In this document: positions 1 through 8,952 of the stretch, piece by piece
Layout: each line of letters opens with the position of its first letter
How positions within the stretch are numbered: position 1 is the first letter of the stretch
Assembly: GCF_003151135.1 (NCBI RefSeq)
Contig: NZ_QEQK01000001.1
Location: forward strand, 337,992 to 401,991
DNA: 64,000 bases
Direction of reading: 5' to 3'
Source of the DNA: Abyssibacter profundi
Lineage (GTDB): Bacteria > Pseudomonadota > Gammaproteobacteria > Nevskiales > OUC007
Made by a program: the position numbers and the translations under genes
The notes under the pieces: generated by a model
Databases searched by the model: none
The model's input: only the letters and a program-made list of their open reading frames with translations
What the model was told of the DNA's origin: nothing

Positions 1-554
1 CAGGTGGCAGTGTCCCGACACGGGGCGTGATGTTTTTCGCTACGAAGGGCGACAACCGCGTCTGGGCTTATGACATCGAGAACCAGCTGATCGAGATCAT
101 CTACGACAACGACAACATGCAGATGGAGACCGGCTTCGACCAGGTCGACAATGTCGTGGTCAGCCCCTCCGGCGATGTGCTCGTCGCCGAAGATGGTGCC
201 TTAATGCGTCTGGTCGTCGTTGTGCCCAACGGTCAGGCCAAACTGCTGATGCAGATCACCAAGGGCGGTTCGGAAATCACCGGGCCGGCGTTCACGCCGG
301 ATGGTTCGCGCCTGTACTTCAGCAGCCAGCGCGGCCCCAGCGGGGCCGACGGCAGCGGCACCGGCGGCGCCACGTTCGAAATCACGATCCCCGAGGAATA
401 TCGCACCGCTCCCGTCGCCTCCACGCCGGATGGCGAGACCCCGGACACCGATCGCCCGCCCACCGGCAGCGCCGGGGCCCTCACCGCAGCCACTGTCGCC
501 GGCGCGGGTATCGCGGCACTGGCCAACCGCGCGCTGCGGCCCGCAGACGAGTAG
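1..554 (+). CDS. PhoX/DUF839-like protein, C-terminal part (gene starts before the window)
   Basis: The reading frame is open from base 3, so the gene enters from the left and only about 183 C-terminal residues are visible. The text DNVVVSPSGDVLVAEDG followed by GPAFTPDGSRLYFSSQRG is the end of the beta-propeller seen in PhoX/DUF839 proteins, a family that includes Ca-dependent alkaline phosphatases exported by Tat. The protein ends in a Pro/Asp/Thr-rich linker and a short Ala/Gly-rich hydrophobic stretch before ALRPADE, possibly a membrane-associating tail. The N-terminal Tat signal and catalytic residues lie outside the window, so phosphatase activity is an inference from the family. Confidence 0.7.
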   Translation, partial: GGSVPTRGVMFFATKGDNRVWAYDIENQLIEIIYDNDNMQMETGFDQVDNVVVSPSGDVLVAEDGALMRLVVVVPNGQAKLLMQITKGGSEITGPAFTPDGSRLYFSSQRGPSGADGSGTGGATFEITIPEEYRTAPVASTPDGETPDTDRPPTGSAGALTAATVAGAGIAALANRALRPADE

Positions 555-611
555 CGCAGGAGTCGGCTCATCCAGCCGATGCGTCGACCTATGTTCAGAC
601 CGTCTGGAATC

Positions 612-645
612 GGCGGCGCTGGGTCTGGGACGCCCCAGCGCCGCC
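612..645. terminator. Strong GC hairpin between convergent genes
   Basis: A perfect 12-bp inverted repeat has arms at 612-623 and 634-645 with a 10-nt loop. It lies between the stop of the PhoX-like gene and the stop of the converging glycosidase gene. There is no T-tract on either side, so a Rho-independent terminator is not proven. It may instead act as an mRNA 3'-end stabiliser. Confidence 0.4.
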
Positions 646-661
646 ACACCGCGGACCGGGA

Positions 662-2080
662 TTACTCAGCCACGATGAGCAGGGCGTCGGAGACCGGTCG
701 TTCGGCACCATCGGACGGCCGGTTCACCACCTGACCACGCACCACCAGGGTGGACGAACCACCCCCATCCAGGTTCATGGCATCGGTCGCCCCCAGATGC
801 TGCATGACCCGTGCTGCATCGCGCAGCGGCAGCCCCACACTCCAGTCCGGCTGGCGGCCATCACAGACGACCAGCAGCCACCGACCGCTGGCGGTGCGGC
901 CCACCAGCGTGCGTGGGTTGGGGCCATCGACCCAGGTCAGGCCAAAGAACGGATTGTCGGGATGGCGAAAGCCGCCCTGCGCATCGGTGAGCGCAACCGC
1001 GCCATCCCGGAGCAGACCGGGACCGCCGTTGAGCAGGTGCTCTCCCGAGGACAATTCGGCTGATTCACCCTCCAGCTTCAACTCGACATCCAGCTGCAGA
1101 GGCTGGGCTGTGGCCAGCATCGCCTCCAATTCGGCCACCCGGGCGCCGGTCGCGACGACGACACGGCCCTGCGCAGGGATGGCGCCACCCGGTGTGCGTG
1201 TGGACAGTAGCTGACCGTCCTGCCCCAACACGGCTTCGAGTCCATCGACGGGGGCCGTGACCTGCCCCCAATGCGGGGTATACACGACCAGTTCATCGGC
1301 GTCGGTGCAGGTCACATCATGGCGCGCCGCTTCGGTGGGGCTGTCGCCACCAACACCACCGCAGTTGCGGATTGCACCCGGCACACGGTTCAGCCCGTCG
1401 ACTAGCGCCCGCGCCGATCCCGCCTGCAACGCCAGCGTGGTGGATGTGCGCGGAAAACGAAGCTGATGGCCCGTGGTGTCGAACAGCAAGGCCTCGCGTG
1501 AACCGACGGCCTCGGAGATCAGCTGACCGCTGAGGGCGGTCACACCGGCCGGGTCGCCGGCCATCCCGTCGTCGCCCATCTGTGCCGCCGCATCGCCGGT
1601 CCCACCCGGCCCCACAACAAAGAAACCGGCATTCATCGCCGCCAGCGCGCCCCGGCTGTTCGCCATTTGCGAGGTGGTCGCCTTGCCGGCGATCTGACCC
1701 TGGGCCAGCGCCGGCTCCAGCCGGCCCTTGAACACCGCGGGGTCCAGCTCCAGCACATGGAAGACATAAGGCCCGCTGACAAACACCGAAGCCAACGAAC
1801 CGCCGCCAAACTGAACCGACTGCCGAATCTGTTCGCAGGGTAGCGGGAGTGGTTCCACGCTGGGCGAACCGCGGATGATGCGATGCAGCCGAACACCCGG
1901 CGCCAACAGGCAGTCCTCCCGAACTTCGGAGAGCATCCACCCCACCGGCAACGGGTCGTCGTTGAGTTCTGATGCCCAACCGGTCGGGGCCGGCGTTTCG
2001 GTGACACGAGGTGGCGCATCCTCGTCCGTGCAGCCAGTCACCAGCAGCACCGCCGCGACAGCCACCATCAGCCGCGCCAT
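662..2080 (-). CDS. Phosphodiester glycosidase (NAGPA) family lipoprotein
   Basis: A 472-residue exported lipoprotein: residues 5-17 form a short hydrophobic signal ending in the lipobox LVTGC, with acylated Cys17. The C-terminal half is a NAGPA/DUF2233 domain, seen in MNAGFF (about 149-154), NPRTLVGRTASGRWLLVV, and NLDGGGSSTLVV (from about 436) ending PSDGAERPVSDAL. This family cleaves phosphodiester-linked sugars; the human member uncovers mannose-6-phosphate. The bacterial substrate is unknown but may be cell-wall or capsule glycan. The frame stays open upstream to 2419 but that extension is Arg-rich and unlike a secreted N-terminus, so I start at the ATG at 2080. No clear ribosome-binding site is visible. 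Confidence 0.8.
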   Translation of the reverse strand: MARLMVAVAAVLLVTGCTDEDAPPRVTETPAPTGWASELNDDPLPVGWMLSEVREDCLLAPGVRLHRIIRGSPSVEPLPLPCEQIRQSVQFGGGSLASVFVSGPYVFHVLELDPAVFKGRLEPALAQGQIAGKATTSQMANSRGALAAMNAGFFVVGPGGTGDAAAQMGDDGMAGDPAGVTALSGQLISEAVGSREALLFDTTGHQLRFPRTSTTLALQAGSARALVDGLNRVPGAIRNCGGVGGDSPTEAARHDVTCTDADELVVYTPHWGQVTAPVDGLEAVLGQDGQLLSTRTPGGAIPAQGRVVVATGARVAELEAMLATAQPLQLDVELKLEGESAELSSGEHLLNGGPGLLRDGAVALTDAQGGFRHPDNPFFGLTWVDGPNPRTLVGRTASGRWLLVVCDGRQPDWSVGLPLRDAARVMQHLGATDAMNLDGGGSSTLVVRGQVVNRPSDGAERPVSDALLIVAE

Positions 2081-2276
2081 CCCGACCACTGCTGATCCAG
2101 GCTTGGAGCGTGCCGGGGGCCTGAAACCCGCCTCGAGACAGGGCACGCTCGTCCTCACGAGCTGGGTCATTAGACGCGGCCCGAGACCATTACCGCGCCC
2201 ACGCCCACTCCAAGCGCGATTGAGCCAGCCATGACACACCATGATCGAGCACCCCACGCAGTTGCCGACACGCAGG

Positions 2277-2885
2277 CTAACCGCCCTCGGTGACAGCCTG
2301 GTGACCTGTGGATGCCTCGTCATTCGAGGCCTGCCCCAGTGCCGCGCGAGCCTGTTCGTAGGACAGCCCGGCCAGCCCCGCACGAGACAGCGAAGCACCC
2401 AGCGAATGCCCCAGCGCAAAACTCAGCACGCGTTTGTAATAAGACCGCTCGCGCGCGAACTCGGGCAAGGCGTCTTCGACCTGGGCCGCCTGGCGCAACC
2501 GGGTATCAAAATCGGCACGCGCCTCGTCCAGTTGCTGCATGAAGGCCACGTCAGTGGAGGCAGCATCGGAGAGCGCCAGCGTCCAGGTCATATCGTTCTG
2601 CAGTACGCACCGCCCAATGAAAACACCGGCCACCGCCTCGCTCCAGTGCTCCGGGCCCAACATCGACAACCAGAACTTGTCCGGTTTGCGATAGAGAAAA
2701 TAGGTCCGGCCAGCCACCGGGCGAAACCCGAACTGGCTCCCGAGAACGAAGAGCGAGGTGAACAACTCGGCCGACACCTGCTCGACCGCCTTGGCCGGCG
2801 CTGCCAGCCATTGGCCACGGTGCCGCGACAAATCGGCGAGCACGGGAACCAGTCCCTTGCCCTGGGGGTTGGGGTGCTTGGGCAT
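2277..2885 (-). CDS. DUF2452 family protein
   Basis: A 202-residue, probably cytoplasmic protein beginning MPKHPNPQGKGLVPVL. This NPQGKGLVPVL opening and the later SAELFTSLFVL, GRTYFLY and WTLAL segments are what I associate with DUF2452 proteins of gammaproteobacteria, a family of unknown function. There is no signal peptide or membrane segment. It ends 196 bases before the start of the glycosidase gene on the same strand, too far to assume co-transcription. The family name is from memory, hence moderate confidence; that it is a real gene is well supported by codon use and length. Confidence 0.6.
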   Translation of the reverse strand: MPKHPNPQGKGLVPVLADLSRHRGQWLAAPAKAVEQVSAELFTSLFVLGSQFGFRPVAGRTYFLYRKPDKFWLSMLGPEHWSEAVAGVFIGRCVLQNDMTWTLALSDAASTDVAFMQQLDEARADFDTRLRQAAQVEDALPEFARERSYYKRVLSFALGHSLGASLSRAGLAGLSYEQARAALGQASNDEASTGHQAVTEGG

Positions 2886-3070
2886 GTCAGAAGAGCTGAT
2901 TGCGATGCCACCAGCCTACGCTGCCGGGTGATCGTGGTCAGCCCGTGCAAAGCACGCGCAATGTCCTGGGGCTACGCAGACTGGCGTGCTGCACGGGCAT
3001 GACCGACCATGTGTGCCCCGACTCCAAACGAGCTCTCATGACCCAGAAGCGCCTGACCCGAGGAATGACG

Positions 3071-4111
3071 ATGCGAGCCCTGGCCTGGCTTCTGCTTGGT
3101 CTGACCAGCAGCTTGGCGATCGCCGCGCCCCGCTTTGACCCGCAACTCGTCCCCTTCGAGCAGGCGGGTGAATACGACTACACCGTGCGCCCTGGCGATT
3201 CGCTGGGCAGCATTGTGATGCAGCAGTACCCGGATCAGCGCGGGCACTGGCAAGACATGATGCGAGCCATCTTCACCGTCAACCGAGAACAGTTTGTCGG
3301 CACCGAGCACCGCCTGCCGGTCGGGACCACGCTGGCGCTGCCTGCCGTGGCCCAGCCAACGCCGGCGCCTGTGCCTGCGCCGACACCACCGGCGCCGCTG
3401 TACACAGCCGGCAGCGTGGTGAGTCTGGAAGGGACGGACGCGCAAGCCCTGCGTAATGACCGGCCGGCCCGCGCACTGGACCGCGGCGCAGCGGTCCACG
3501 TGGAAGACACAATTGCGACCGGCGAAGACAGTCAGGCCGTCGTCCGGCTCGTGGACGGACGCCTGCTGGTCGTCCGCGAATCCAGCGAGCTCACGATTAA
3601 CAGCCTGGATGTGGACGCGCGCGGCAATGTCCGCAAGTCCTTGCTCACACTGGCCCGCGGCGGTCTACGTTGGGTTAGCAACCTCATCCAGCGGGACCCC
3701 ACCGCAGACCCAGATGAAGCGCAGCCCGCGAATGACGCCGAGGCGCCCACCAACTATCAGTTGCGGACGCCGACGTCCGTTATCGGCATCCGCGGTACCG
3801 ACTTTGCGGCGCAGCTTTGCCTGCCGCCCAGTTGCCAGCGTCCGCCCTCGGACGAAGGCACCGTGGTGGGGCTGCTGGACGGAGCCGTGGGCCTGAGCAA
3901 CGATGCCGCCGCCAATGTGGAACTGGCCCCAGGCGATGTGTTTCTGGTCAGCGACCCAACCACACCACCCGTTTCCCGGCCCGACCTAGCCGCGTTCGTT
4001 TTTGGTGATGCGGCGCAGGGCAAGATGGTGACCCGCTGCATCGGATCCCCCACCAAACAGCGCCTGCACCGCTGCAGCCAGACCTATGAGCGGCCCGCAG
4101 ACGCGCCCTGA
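3071..4111 (+). CDS. Secreted LysM-like/FecR domain protein
   Basis: A 346-residue protein. Residues 1-18 are a signal peptide (MRALAWLLLG...AIA). Residues 36-92 form a LysM-like module opening YTVRPGDSLGSIV, expected to bind peptidoglycan. A Pro-rich linker (93-110) leads to a FecR-type domain (about 112-345) with the signature TPTSVIGIRGTDF at 233-245. FecR in Pseudomonas-type systems is an inner-membrane anti-sigma sensor, but this type lacks a transmembrane helix and has no neighbouring ECF sigma factor. A structural or envelope role is therefore as likely as signalling. Cysteines near 250-256 and in the tail could pair. The ATG at 3071 has GAGG seven bases upstream, which decides it over the ATG at 3065. 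Confidence 0.75.
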   Translation: MRALAWLLLGLTSSLAIAAPRFDPQLVPFEQAGEYDYTVRPGDSLGSIVMQQYPDQRGHWQDMMRAIFTVNREQFVGTEHRLPVGTTLALPAVAQPTPAPVPAPTPPAPLYTAGSVVSLEGTDAQALRNDRPARALDRGAAVHVEDTIATGEDSQAVVRLVDGRLLVVRESSELTINSLDVDARGNVRKSLLTLARGGLRWVSNLIQRDPTADPDEAQPANDAEAPTNYQLRTPTSVIGIRGTDFAAQLCLPPSCQRPPSDEGTVVGLLDGAVGLSNDAAANVELAPGDVFLVSDPTTPPVSRPDLAAFVFGDAAQGKMVTRCIGSPTKQRLHRCSQTYERPADAP

Positions 4112-4118
4112 TCCCGAC

Positions 4119-5534
4119 CTACCAGACCCCGTTCGTTACCCGCAGCACGTAGAAACCGCTGTAGCCGTCGGTGTACCAGATCTCCTTGCGCTCCGGTGCA
4201 AAGGCCGGGCTGGACATGGCCCAGTTACTGGCCTCGAACACCGGGGTGATCCGGGGATTCACCGGCGCGTTGAAATAGGCGATTTCCTTGGGATTGGCCG
4301 GGTCGCGGATATCGAATACGCGAAGACCCGACACAATCATGCTGCAGGCCACGATATCCGGATTCACGCGCGTGGGGATATTGCAGTAATGCCCGGCATA
4401 CCCCTGCACCGGTAATTGCGCACCGGGATCACCGGCGATTTCGTCCCGGTTTTCCGGTTCATGCACCTCCAGGCGCAGGTCGGACACGATCACCGGCTGG
4501 GTTTCATCGGAGATGTCGATGATGCGTCCGGCCCCGACCACGTCGCCATGCGCGGCCACGCCGCCATCCGGCGAATCGGCGGAGTACTCGTCGATCTCGA
4601 TGACGTACTCGCGGCCATCCCGGGTGAACGGAATCGCGTTTTGCGGAATCGTCAGGTTGGGCCAGGTGATGTTGGCGACCTCGTAAACCTGAGGGTCTTC
4701 GGCACGCGCCTGGATCTCGGAGACATCCAGAATCAGCATGCCCTGGCCGTCTCCCGAGGCGATGTAGGCGCGGTTGCCATCATTGCTGATGGACAGGCCA
4801 TGCGAGTAGTACGGCCCGGTCCACAGCCGTGTCGGCACCAGGGGATTGGTGATGTCCAGAGCCACCAGCGTGGGTGTCCCGGGGTTGGCCGAGTAGAAGG
4901 TTCGACCGTCCGGCGCCAACCCGCTCTCGTGCCCCAGGTTGCCGACCAGCGCTGAGGAGCGCAGCACCGGATTGCGGCAGTCCTCGGAGATATCGTAGAC
5001 GTCGACATTGCCCGGATAAAAACCCGGATTGCCCGTCACCGCCGCCAGCACGCCTGCCTGCTGCGAGACCACCAGCGATTCGTGCGGGGTCAGCATGGCC
5101 GGTGTCAGCAGCCGGGTGACCAACTGCGGATTGCTGGGGTCCGACAAATCCATGACGTTGACACCCGCCTCTGCATCCAGCGCATTGGTGGGGTATAGCA
5201 GCGTCGAATCGTAGTAGGCGCATTCATTGCCCTGGCCGTCGACGTAGCGCTCAACCTTGAAACCGCCGACGGTGCCGATGGCGTTGGGCACCAGATAGCT
5301 GCCGACCACCTCCATGTTGCAGCGGAATCCCTCGGCCGCGCGCCCTTCGGCGTGATCTTCGGAACTCACCCTCCCCTGCATGCCGGTCTCGGGCACCGAG
5401 CCGGGGCCACAGGCGGCCTTGGGCACCGGCCCCTGCTGGGCGACCGGCGAGGAAGGTGAAGAGTCGCTGCCGCTACAAGCCATCAGCGAACATGCGACCA
5501 GCACACCACAGCTGGCAGATAGTAGTGTTCTCAC
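4119..5534 (-). CDS. LVIVD-repeat beta-propeller lipoprotein
   Basis: A 471-residue lipoprotein with lipobox LMAC (Cys20) and a Ser-rich linker. Repeated phrases such as VNVMDLSDPSNPQLV, VDVYDISED, LVALDITNP, LILDVSE, RIIDISDE and LRVFDIRDPANPKEIAYFN mark an LVIVD-repeat propeller, a bacterial surface or periplasmic fold without a known enzymatic role. The conserved FNAP segment after the last repeat is typical. The start is a GTG at 5534 with GAGGAG upstream; the frame continues upstream but into repeat element A. Stop is eight bases from the converging FecR gene's stop. Confidence 0.8.
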   Translation of the reverse strand: MRTLLSASCGVLVACSLMACSGSDSSPSSPVAQQGPVPKAACGPGSVPETGMQGRVSSEDHAEGRAAEGFRCNMEVVGSYLVPNAIGTVGGFKVERYVDGQGNECAYYDSTLLYPTNALDAEAGVNVMDLSDPSNPQLVTRLLTPAMLTPHESLVVSQQAGVLAAVTGNPGFYPGNVDVYDISEDCRNPVLRSSALVGNLGHESGLAPDGRTFYSANPGTPTLVALDITNPLVPTRLWTGPYYSHGLSISNDGNRAYIASGDGQGMLILDVSEIQARAEDPQVYEVANITWPNLTIPQNAIPFTRDGREYVIEIDEYSADSPDGGVAAHGDVVGAGRIIDISDETQPVIVSDLRLEVHEPENRDEIAGDPGAQLPVQGYAGHYCNIPTRVNPDIVACSMIVSGLRVFDIRDPANPKEIAYFNAPVNPRITPVFEASNWAMSSPAFAPERKEIWYTDGYSGFYVLRVTNGVW

Positions 5535-5572
5535 GGGCAGTCTCCTCAGTGCCGCTTGTTGTGGCACAACAA

Positions 5573-5842
5573 TAGGGAAACACTGACCTATTTGCACCGC
5601 CAAGTTGCTGCCTGCAAACAGGCCAGGCAAGGCGCGAGGAGCGAAGTTTGGTCATTCCAAATAAACGACGAGCAACGCTGTCTGGCCTGTTTGCAGGCGC
5701 AATCCAGACGGAACGGGCCGGTTTTCCCGCGATCCTGCGTTGTCGTTCGCTGACTTGGAATAACCAAGCGGCACTCACTCCGCCTGGGCTCGCGGGAAAA
5801 CCGGTTCCGTCTTGGTGGCGCAAATAGGTCAGTGTTTCCCTA
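5573..5842. repeat. Dispersed palindromic repeat, copy A (270 bp, MITE-like)
   Basis: The ends are near-perfect 32-bp inverted repeats (5573-5604 and 5811-5842), reading TAGGGAAACACTGACC inward from each side. Between them sit two long hairpins. Hairpin 1 has perfect 16-bp arms at 5610-5625 and 5683-5698 and a tip TTTGG-TCATT-CCAAA at 5647-5661. Hairpin 2 has arms at 5708-5732 and 5790-5810 and a tip CTTGG-AATAA-CCAAG at 5754-5768. It fills most of the 348-bp gap between the LVIVD gene start and the DUF305 gene end. Copy C at 63.4 kb is the same element inverted. ORFs across it look like by-products of the repeat. Confidence 0.9.
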
Positions 5843-5882
5843 GTCGAGGAAACGGCCCGGCGGCGCCCAGTGGTGGTCGCAA

Positions 5883-6551
5883 TCAGCCCGGCGGCCGCGC
5901 GGACTCCAGCATTTTTAGCATGATCCGGATGCCGGCAATCTCTCTGGATTGCTCGAGGACGATATTCGCCGCCACTCTCCTCACGGCGTGAATTCTGGCA
6001 TGTCTGGCGGCAAATTGGGCCATCGGCAGCCCGCCCTCGTGATGCGCCTGCATGAGTTCGAGAAAGCGGCGATCGCGCTCCAGCCCATGCAGGTCGTTCA
6101 GCGCGGCCAGCGCCTGGGGCGTGGCCAGCCCGGGCATTCCGGTCGGTGAGGCCTCACAATCGAGCAGATATTGCCGCAGCGCCGGGCCAGGCGGCTCGTC
6201 GCCCAGCAGCATCCAGTTCATGCTGGTTTCGGGCGGCAGAAACGACTGGTTCCACAACCGCAGCCAGCCGCGCATCTCGCCCAATTCCAGTAGCTGTGTG
6301 CCGATGATATTGCGCGCCAGACCGGTAATCGCCGTCGAGTCGCTCCGCGTCATCATCTGGGCCATTTGCACCGCCTGCTGATGGTGCAGGCTCATCGATT
6401 GGGCAAAGCCGATATCCACCGCGCTCGGTGTCGCCGCGGCCAGCGCCGACTGTGCCTGCGCCTGCCGCTGCCAATGATGCAACGCCAGCCCGGTGGTGAT
6501 CATGGCTAGCAGCAGCATGGCTGGCGTAATCGCCTTGGCCCAACGCCCCAT
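5883..6551 (-). CDS. DUF305 family membrane-anchored protein
   Basis: A 222-residue protein with one N-terminal membrane helix (about residues 8-24) or uncleaved signal. The ferritin-like DUF305 helical bundle follows, recognised by FAQSMSLHHQQAVQMAQMM and, in the second half, MQAHHEGGLPMAQ. The paired His-rich helices are the family hallmark; some members are linked to copper handling, but function is generally unknown. Its ATG overlaps the stop of the upstream kinase gene by one base (TGATG), so translation is probably coupled. It is the last gene of the operon, ending next to repeat A. Confidence 0.8.
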   Translation of the reverse strand: MGRWAKAITPAMLLLAMITTGLALHHWQRQAQAQSALAAATPSAVDIGFAQSMSLHHQQAVQMAQMMTRSDSTAITGLARNIIGTQLLELGEMRGWLRLWNQSFLPPETSMNWMLLGDEPPGPALRQYLLDCEASPTGMPGLATPQALAALNDLHGLERDRRFLELMQAHHEGGLPMAQFAARHARIHAVRRVAANIVLEQSREIAGIRIMLKMLESARPPG

Positions 6552-8944
6552 CAGACTGGGCCCGCCAAGTTGTCGAGGTCTGCCTGCACCCGCAGAGTTT
6601 CCGCATGCTCCGCACCCAGTGCATCGGCCAGCAGTGCGTGGGCTTCGCGCAGGTATTCGGCCGCTCGCCCCGACTGACCGGCGCGCATCAGGCATCGCCC
6701 CATATTGCCGATGAAGATGCCCAGCGAAGGCGAGCTTCGATATTTGAGGGCCCGCGCCTGGGGCTCCATGCGCTCGAACAGCGCCAACGCACGGGCATGC
6801 TGTCCCCGGTCGTCCAGCGCTGCGGCGTAATAGCCGTAAAAGGAGACATCCGGCGAGGTGATCGCACGGTCCATGGCGTCCATTCGCTCCACGACCTGGC
6901 CGAGCAATTCAAAGGCCGCTTGCTCATCGCCCTGTGAGCGCAGCGCAATCGATAAGTCAACCATGGACACCAGCGTCCCGACATCATCCCGCCCCCTGAC
7001 CCGCTCGAACGTGGCCCAGGCACTGCGCAGCACCGGCTCGGCCTCGGTCCACTTGGCCCGCCGCAGCAGCAGCATGCCGTAGCGATGCTGGGTCTGAGCG
7101 ATGTCGATGTTGGCCGTGCCCTGGACACGCAGCCGGTCATCTAGCAGCGACCGCATACGCTGCTCGGCGGCGTCGAGTCGATCCAGTTCCTGATCGGCGA
7201 TGGCCAGCCATTGCCGCGCCGGAAACGTGCGCGGATGATCCCGGCCATAGCGCTGCTCCAATACCGGAAGCATCTGATTCGCCATGCGAAAAATCTCGTC
7301 GTAGCGCTGCTGCGGTGCCAGCGCAAAGCAAAGCCATTCCATCATGTCCAGCGTTGTGTCATCCCCCGGGCCGAGTACCGCGCGAGCCTCGGCCAGTGCC
7401 GGCTCCAACAAGGCCTCGCAGTCGGCAAACCGCTGCTGCTCGCAGACGGCGTGACCGAGCCTTGCCACCAACCGCAGGCGCCAGACGGCATCCGCGTCGG
7501 CGGCCGGCCCGTCGAGCAGCGGACGCAGAAAGGCCTCGGCCTCCCGATAGCGACCGGCATTGAGCAACACGCGAGCGCGGTCATTTTCGGTGCGATACCG
7601 CGCCACGCTGCCCGGCTCGAAAGCATCGACAGTCAACGCATAGGCTTCGTCCAGCAAGCGCTGGGCCGCATCAAGCTCGCCCAGGGCGTTGTAGGACATC
7701 CCCAAACCACGCTTGAGCTCGGCCCTAACCCGCGGTGGATAACGGTCGGCCCTGGCGTCCAGCGAGCGATCCGCAAAGTCGAGAACATCTTGGGCGCTGA
7801 GTTGGCGCCCACGGGCGACGGCCGGCGTCGCGGCCGCGAACATCTGCTGAAGAAAGGCGTTGGCTGCGACAGCTTCGGCGCCGCGCGCCTCGGCGTCTGC
7901 TCGTGCACGGGCTTCACCGACGGCAAACCAGGTCGCCAATCCGGCGCCCAGCAGCAACGACCCCAGCGCCAGACCCGAGGCCGCCGCCAGGCCTTTGTGG
8001 CGTCGGATTAGCAAACCCAGCAGATATCCCGCCGTCGGCGGGCGGGCCTCCACCGGCTGCCTGCGCAGCACGCGCTCCAGGTCGGCCGCGAACTCGGCAG
8101 CGGAGCCGTAGCGACGGGCAGGCTCCCGAGACAGCGCCTTCATCACCACCGTGGCGACGTCGCCCCGGGTATGCGGCGCGGCCTGCGACAACGGGCGTGG
8201 CGCCTGCTCGCCCAGCCTGCGAACGGCGCCCACCAGCGTCATCGACGCCAGACCGGGATAGGGGTGATGGCCGCTGAGCATTTCGTAGGCCATGACACCC
8301 AGCGCATAAACATCGCTGCGTGCGTCAACCTGGGTCGTGTCGACAAGCTGCTCCCAGGGCATGTAGGCGATGGTGCCGATCACCTGCCCCGCGCTGGTCA
8401 TCTCGGTGGCGCCACGCTGATCCAACATGCGCGCCACACCGAAATCCAGCACCCGCGGCGTGCCCTCGGGGTCGACCAACACATTGGCCGGTTTGAGATC
8501 CCGATGGATGACCCCCTGGGTATGGGCGGCATGCACACTGCGACAAAGCGAGGCCAGCAGCGTGAGCTGCTGGGGTACGTCCAGACCCTGCGCCCGGACG
8601 AAATCAAGCAGTGGCTGGCCTTCGATGTATTCCATGACCAGGTACGGCAGCCGGCCACTATCGGTGTCGGCCTCCCCGGCATCGTAAACCCGGGCAATTC
8701 CTGGGTGGGCCAATGCGGCCATCAACTCGATTTCGCGAAGAAAGCGCTTGCGAAACGCCTCCGTGGCAACAGCGCCGCGCAGCACTTTGAGCGCCACCAG
8801 CCGGTGCGGTTGCGGCTGCTCGGCCAGATACACACAGCCCATGCTGCCTTCGCCCAGCAAACGCAGAATCCGGTAGCCCGCGATGCACTCGGGCAGGCCG
8901 GTCGCGGCGCCGGCCGTTGGGCTGTCGGAGGGGCTACCGCTCAC
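6551..8944 (-). CDS. Serine/threonine protein kinase with C-terminal TPR region
   Basis: A 797-residue Hanks-type kinase. Visible elements are the Gly-loop GEGSMG (31-36), ALK with Lys53, Glu72, HRDLKPAN (147-154) and DFG (167-169). The activation-segment end reads YMPWEQ where most bacterial kinases have YMSPEQ or YMAPEQ; Glu198 is kept. A juxtamembrane Arg-rich stretch and one transmembrane helix (about 319-341) are followed by some 450 residues of TPR-type helical repeats, so kinase and repeats should sit on opposite sides of the inner membrane. I use the GTG at 8944, nine bases past the upstream stop; the frame is open to 9040 but would overlap that gene. Confidence 0.88.
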   Translation of the reverse strand: MSGSPSDSPTAGAATGLPECIAGYRILRLLGEGSMGCVYLAEQPQPHRLVALKVLRGAVATEAFRKRFLREIELMAALAHPGIARVYDAGEADTDSGRLPYLVMEYIEGQPLLDFVRAQGLDVPQQLTLLASLCRSVHAAHTQGVIHRDLKPANVLVDPEGTPRVLDFGVARMLDQRGATEMTSAGQVIGTIAYMPWEQLVDTTQVDARSDVYALGVMAYEMLSGHHPYPGLASMTLVGAVRRLGEQAPRPLSQAAPHTRGDVATVVMKALSREPARRYGSAAEFAADLERVLRRQPVEARPPTAGYLLGLLIRRHKGLAAASGLALGSLLLGAGLATWFAVGEARARADAEARGAEAVAANAFLQQMFAAATPAVARGRQLSAQDVLDFADRSLDARADRYPPRVRAELKRGLGMSYNALGELDAAQRLLDEAYALTVDAFEPGSVARYRTENDRARVLLNAGRYREAEAFLRPLLDGPAADADAVWRLRLVARLGHAVCEQQRFADCEALLEPALAEARAVLGPGDDTTLDMMEWLCFALAPQQRYDEIFRMANQMLPVLEQRYGRDHPRTFPARQWLAIADQELDRLDAAEQRMRSLLDDRLRVQGTANIDIAQTQHRYGMLLLRRAKWTEAEPVLRSAWATFERVRGRDDVGTLVSMVDLSIALRSQGDEQAAFELLGQVVERMDAMDRAITSPDVSFYGYYAAALDDRGQHARALALFERMEPQARALKYRSSPSLGIFIGNMGRCLMRAGQSGRAAEYLREAHALLADALGAEHAETLRVQADLDNLAGPV

Positions 8945-8952
8945 GTCTGGCG

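Noticed and set aside
2081..2419. N-terminal extension of the glycosidase
   Set aside because: It would bury the lipoprotein signal behind more than 110 Arg-rich residues.
3492..3507. parS-like palindrome (GGTCCACGTGGAAG) within the FecR gene
   Set aside because: Thirteen of sixteen bases match the consensus but it is single, inside a coding region, and 6 kb from parB; chance is likely in GC-rich DNA.
5473..5823. ORF across repeat A (and its match at 63446-63724) as a conserved protein
   Set aside because: The similarity arises from the repeat itself; the frame differs in the copies by insertion and has no ribosome-binding site.
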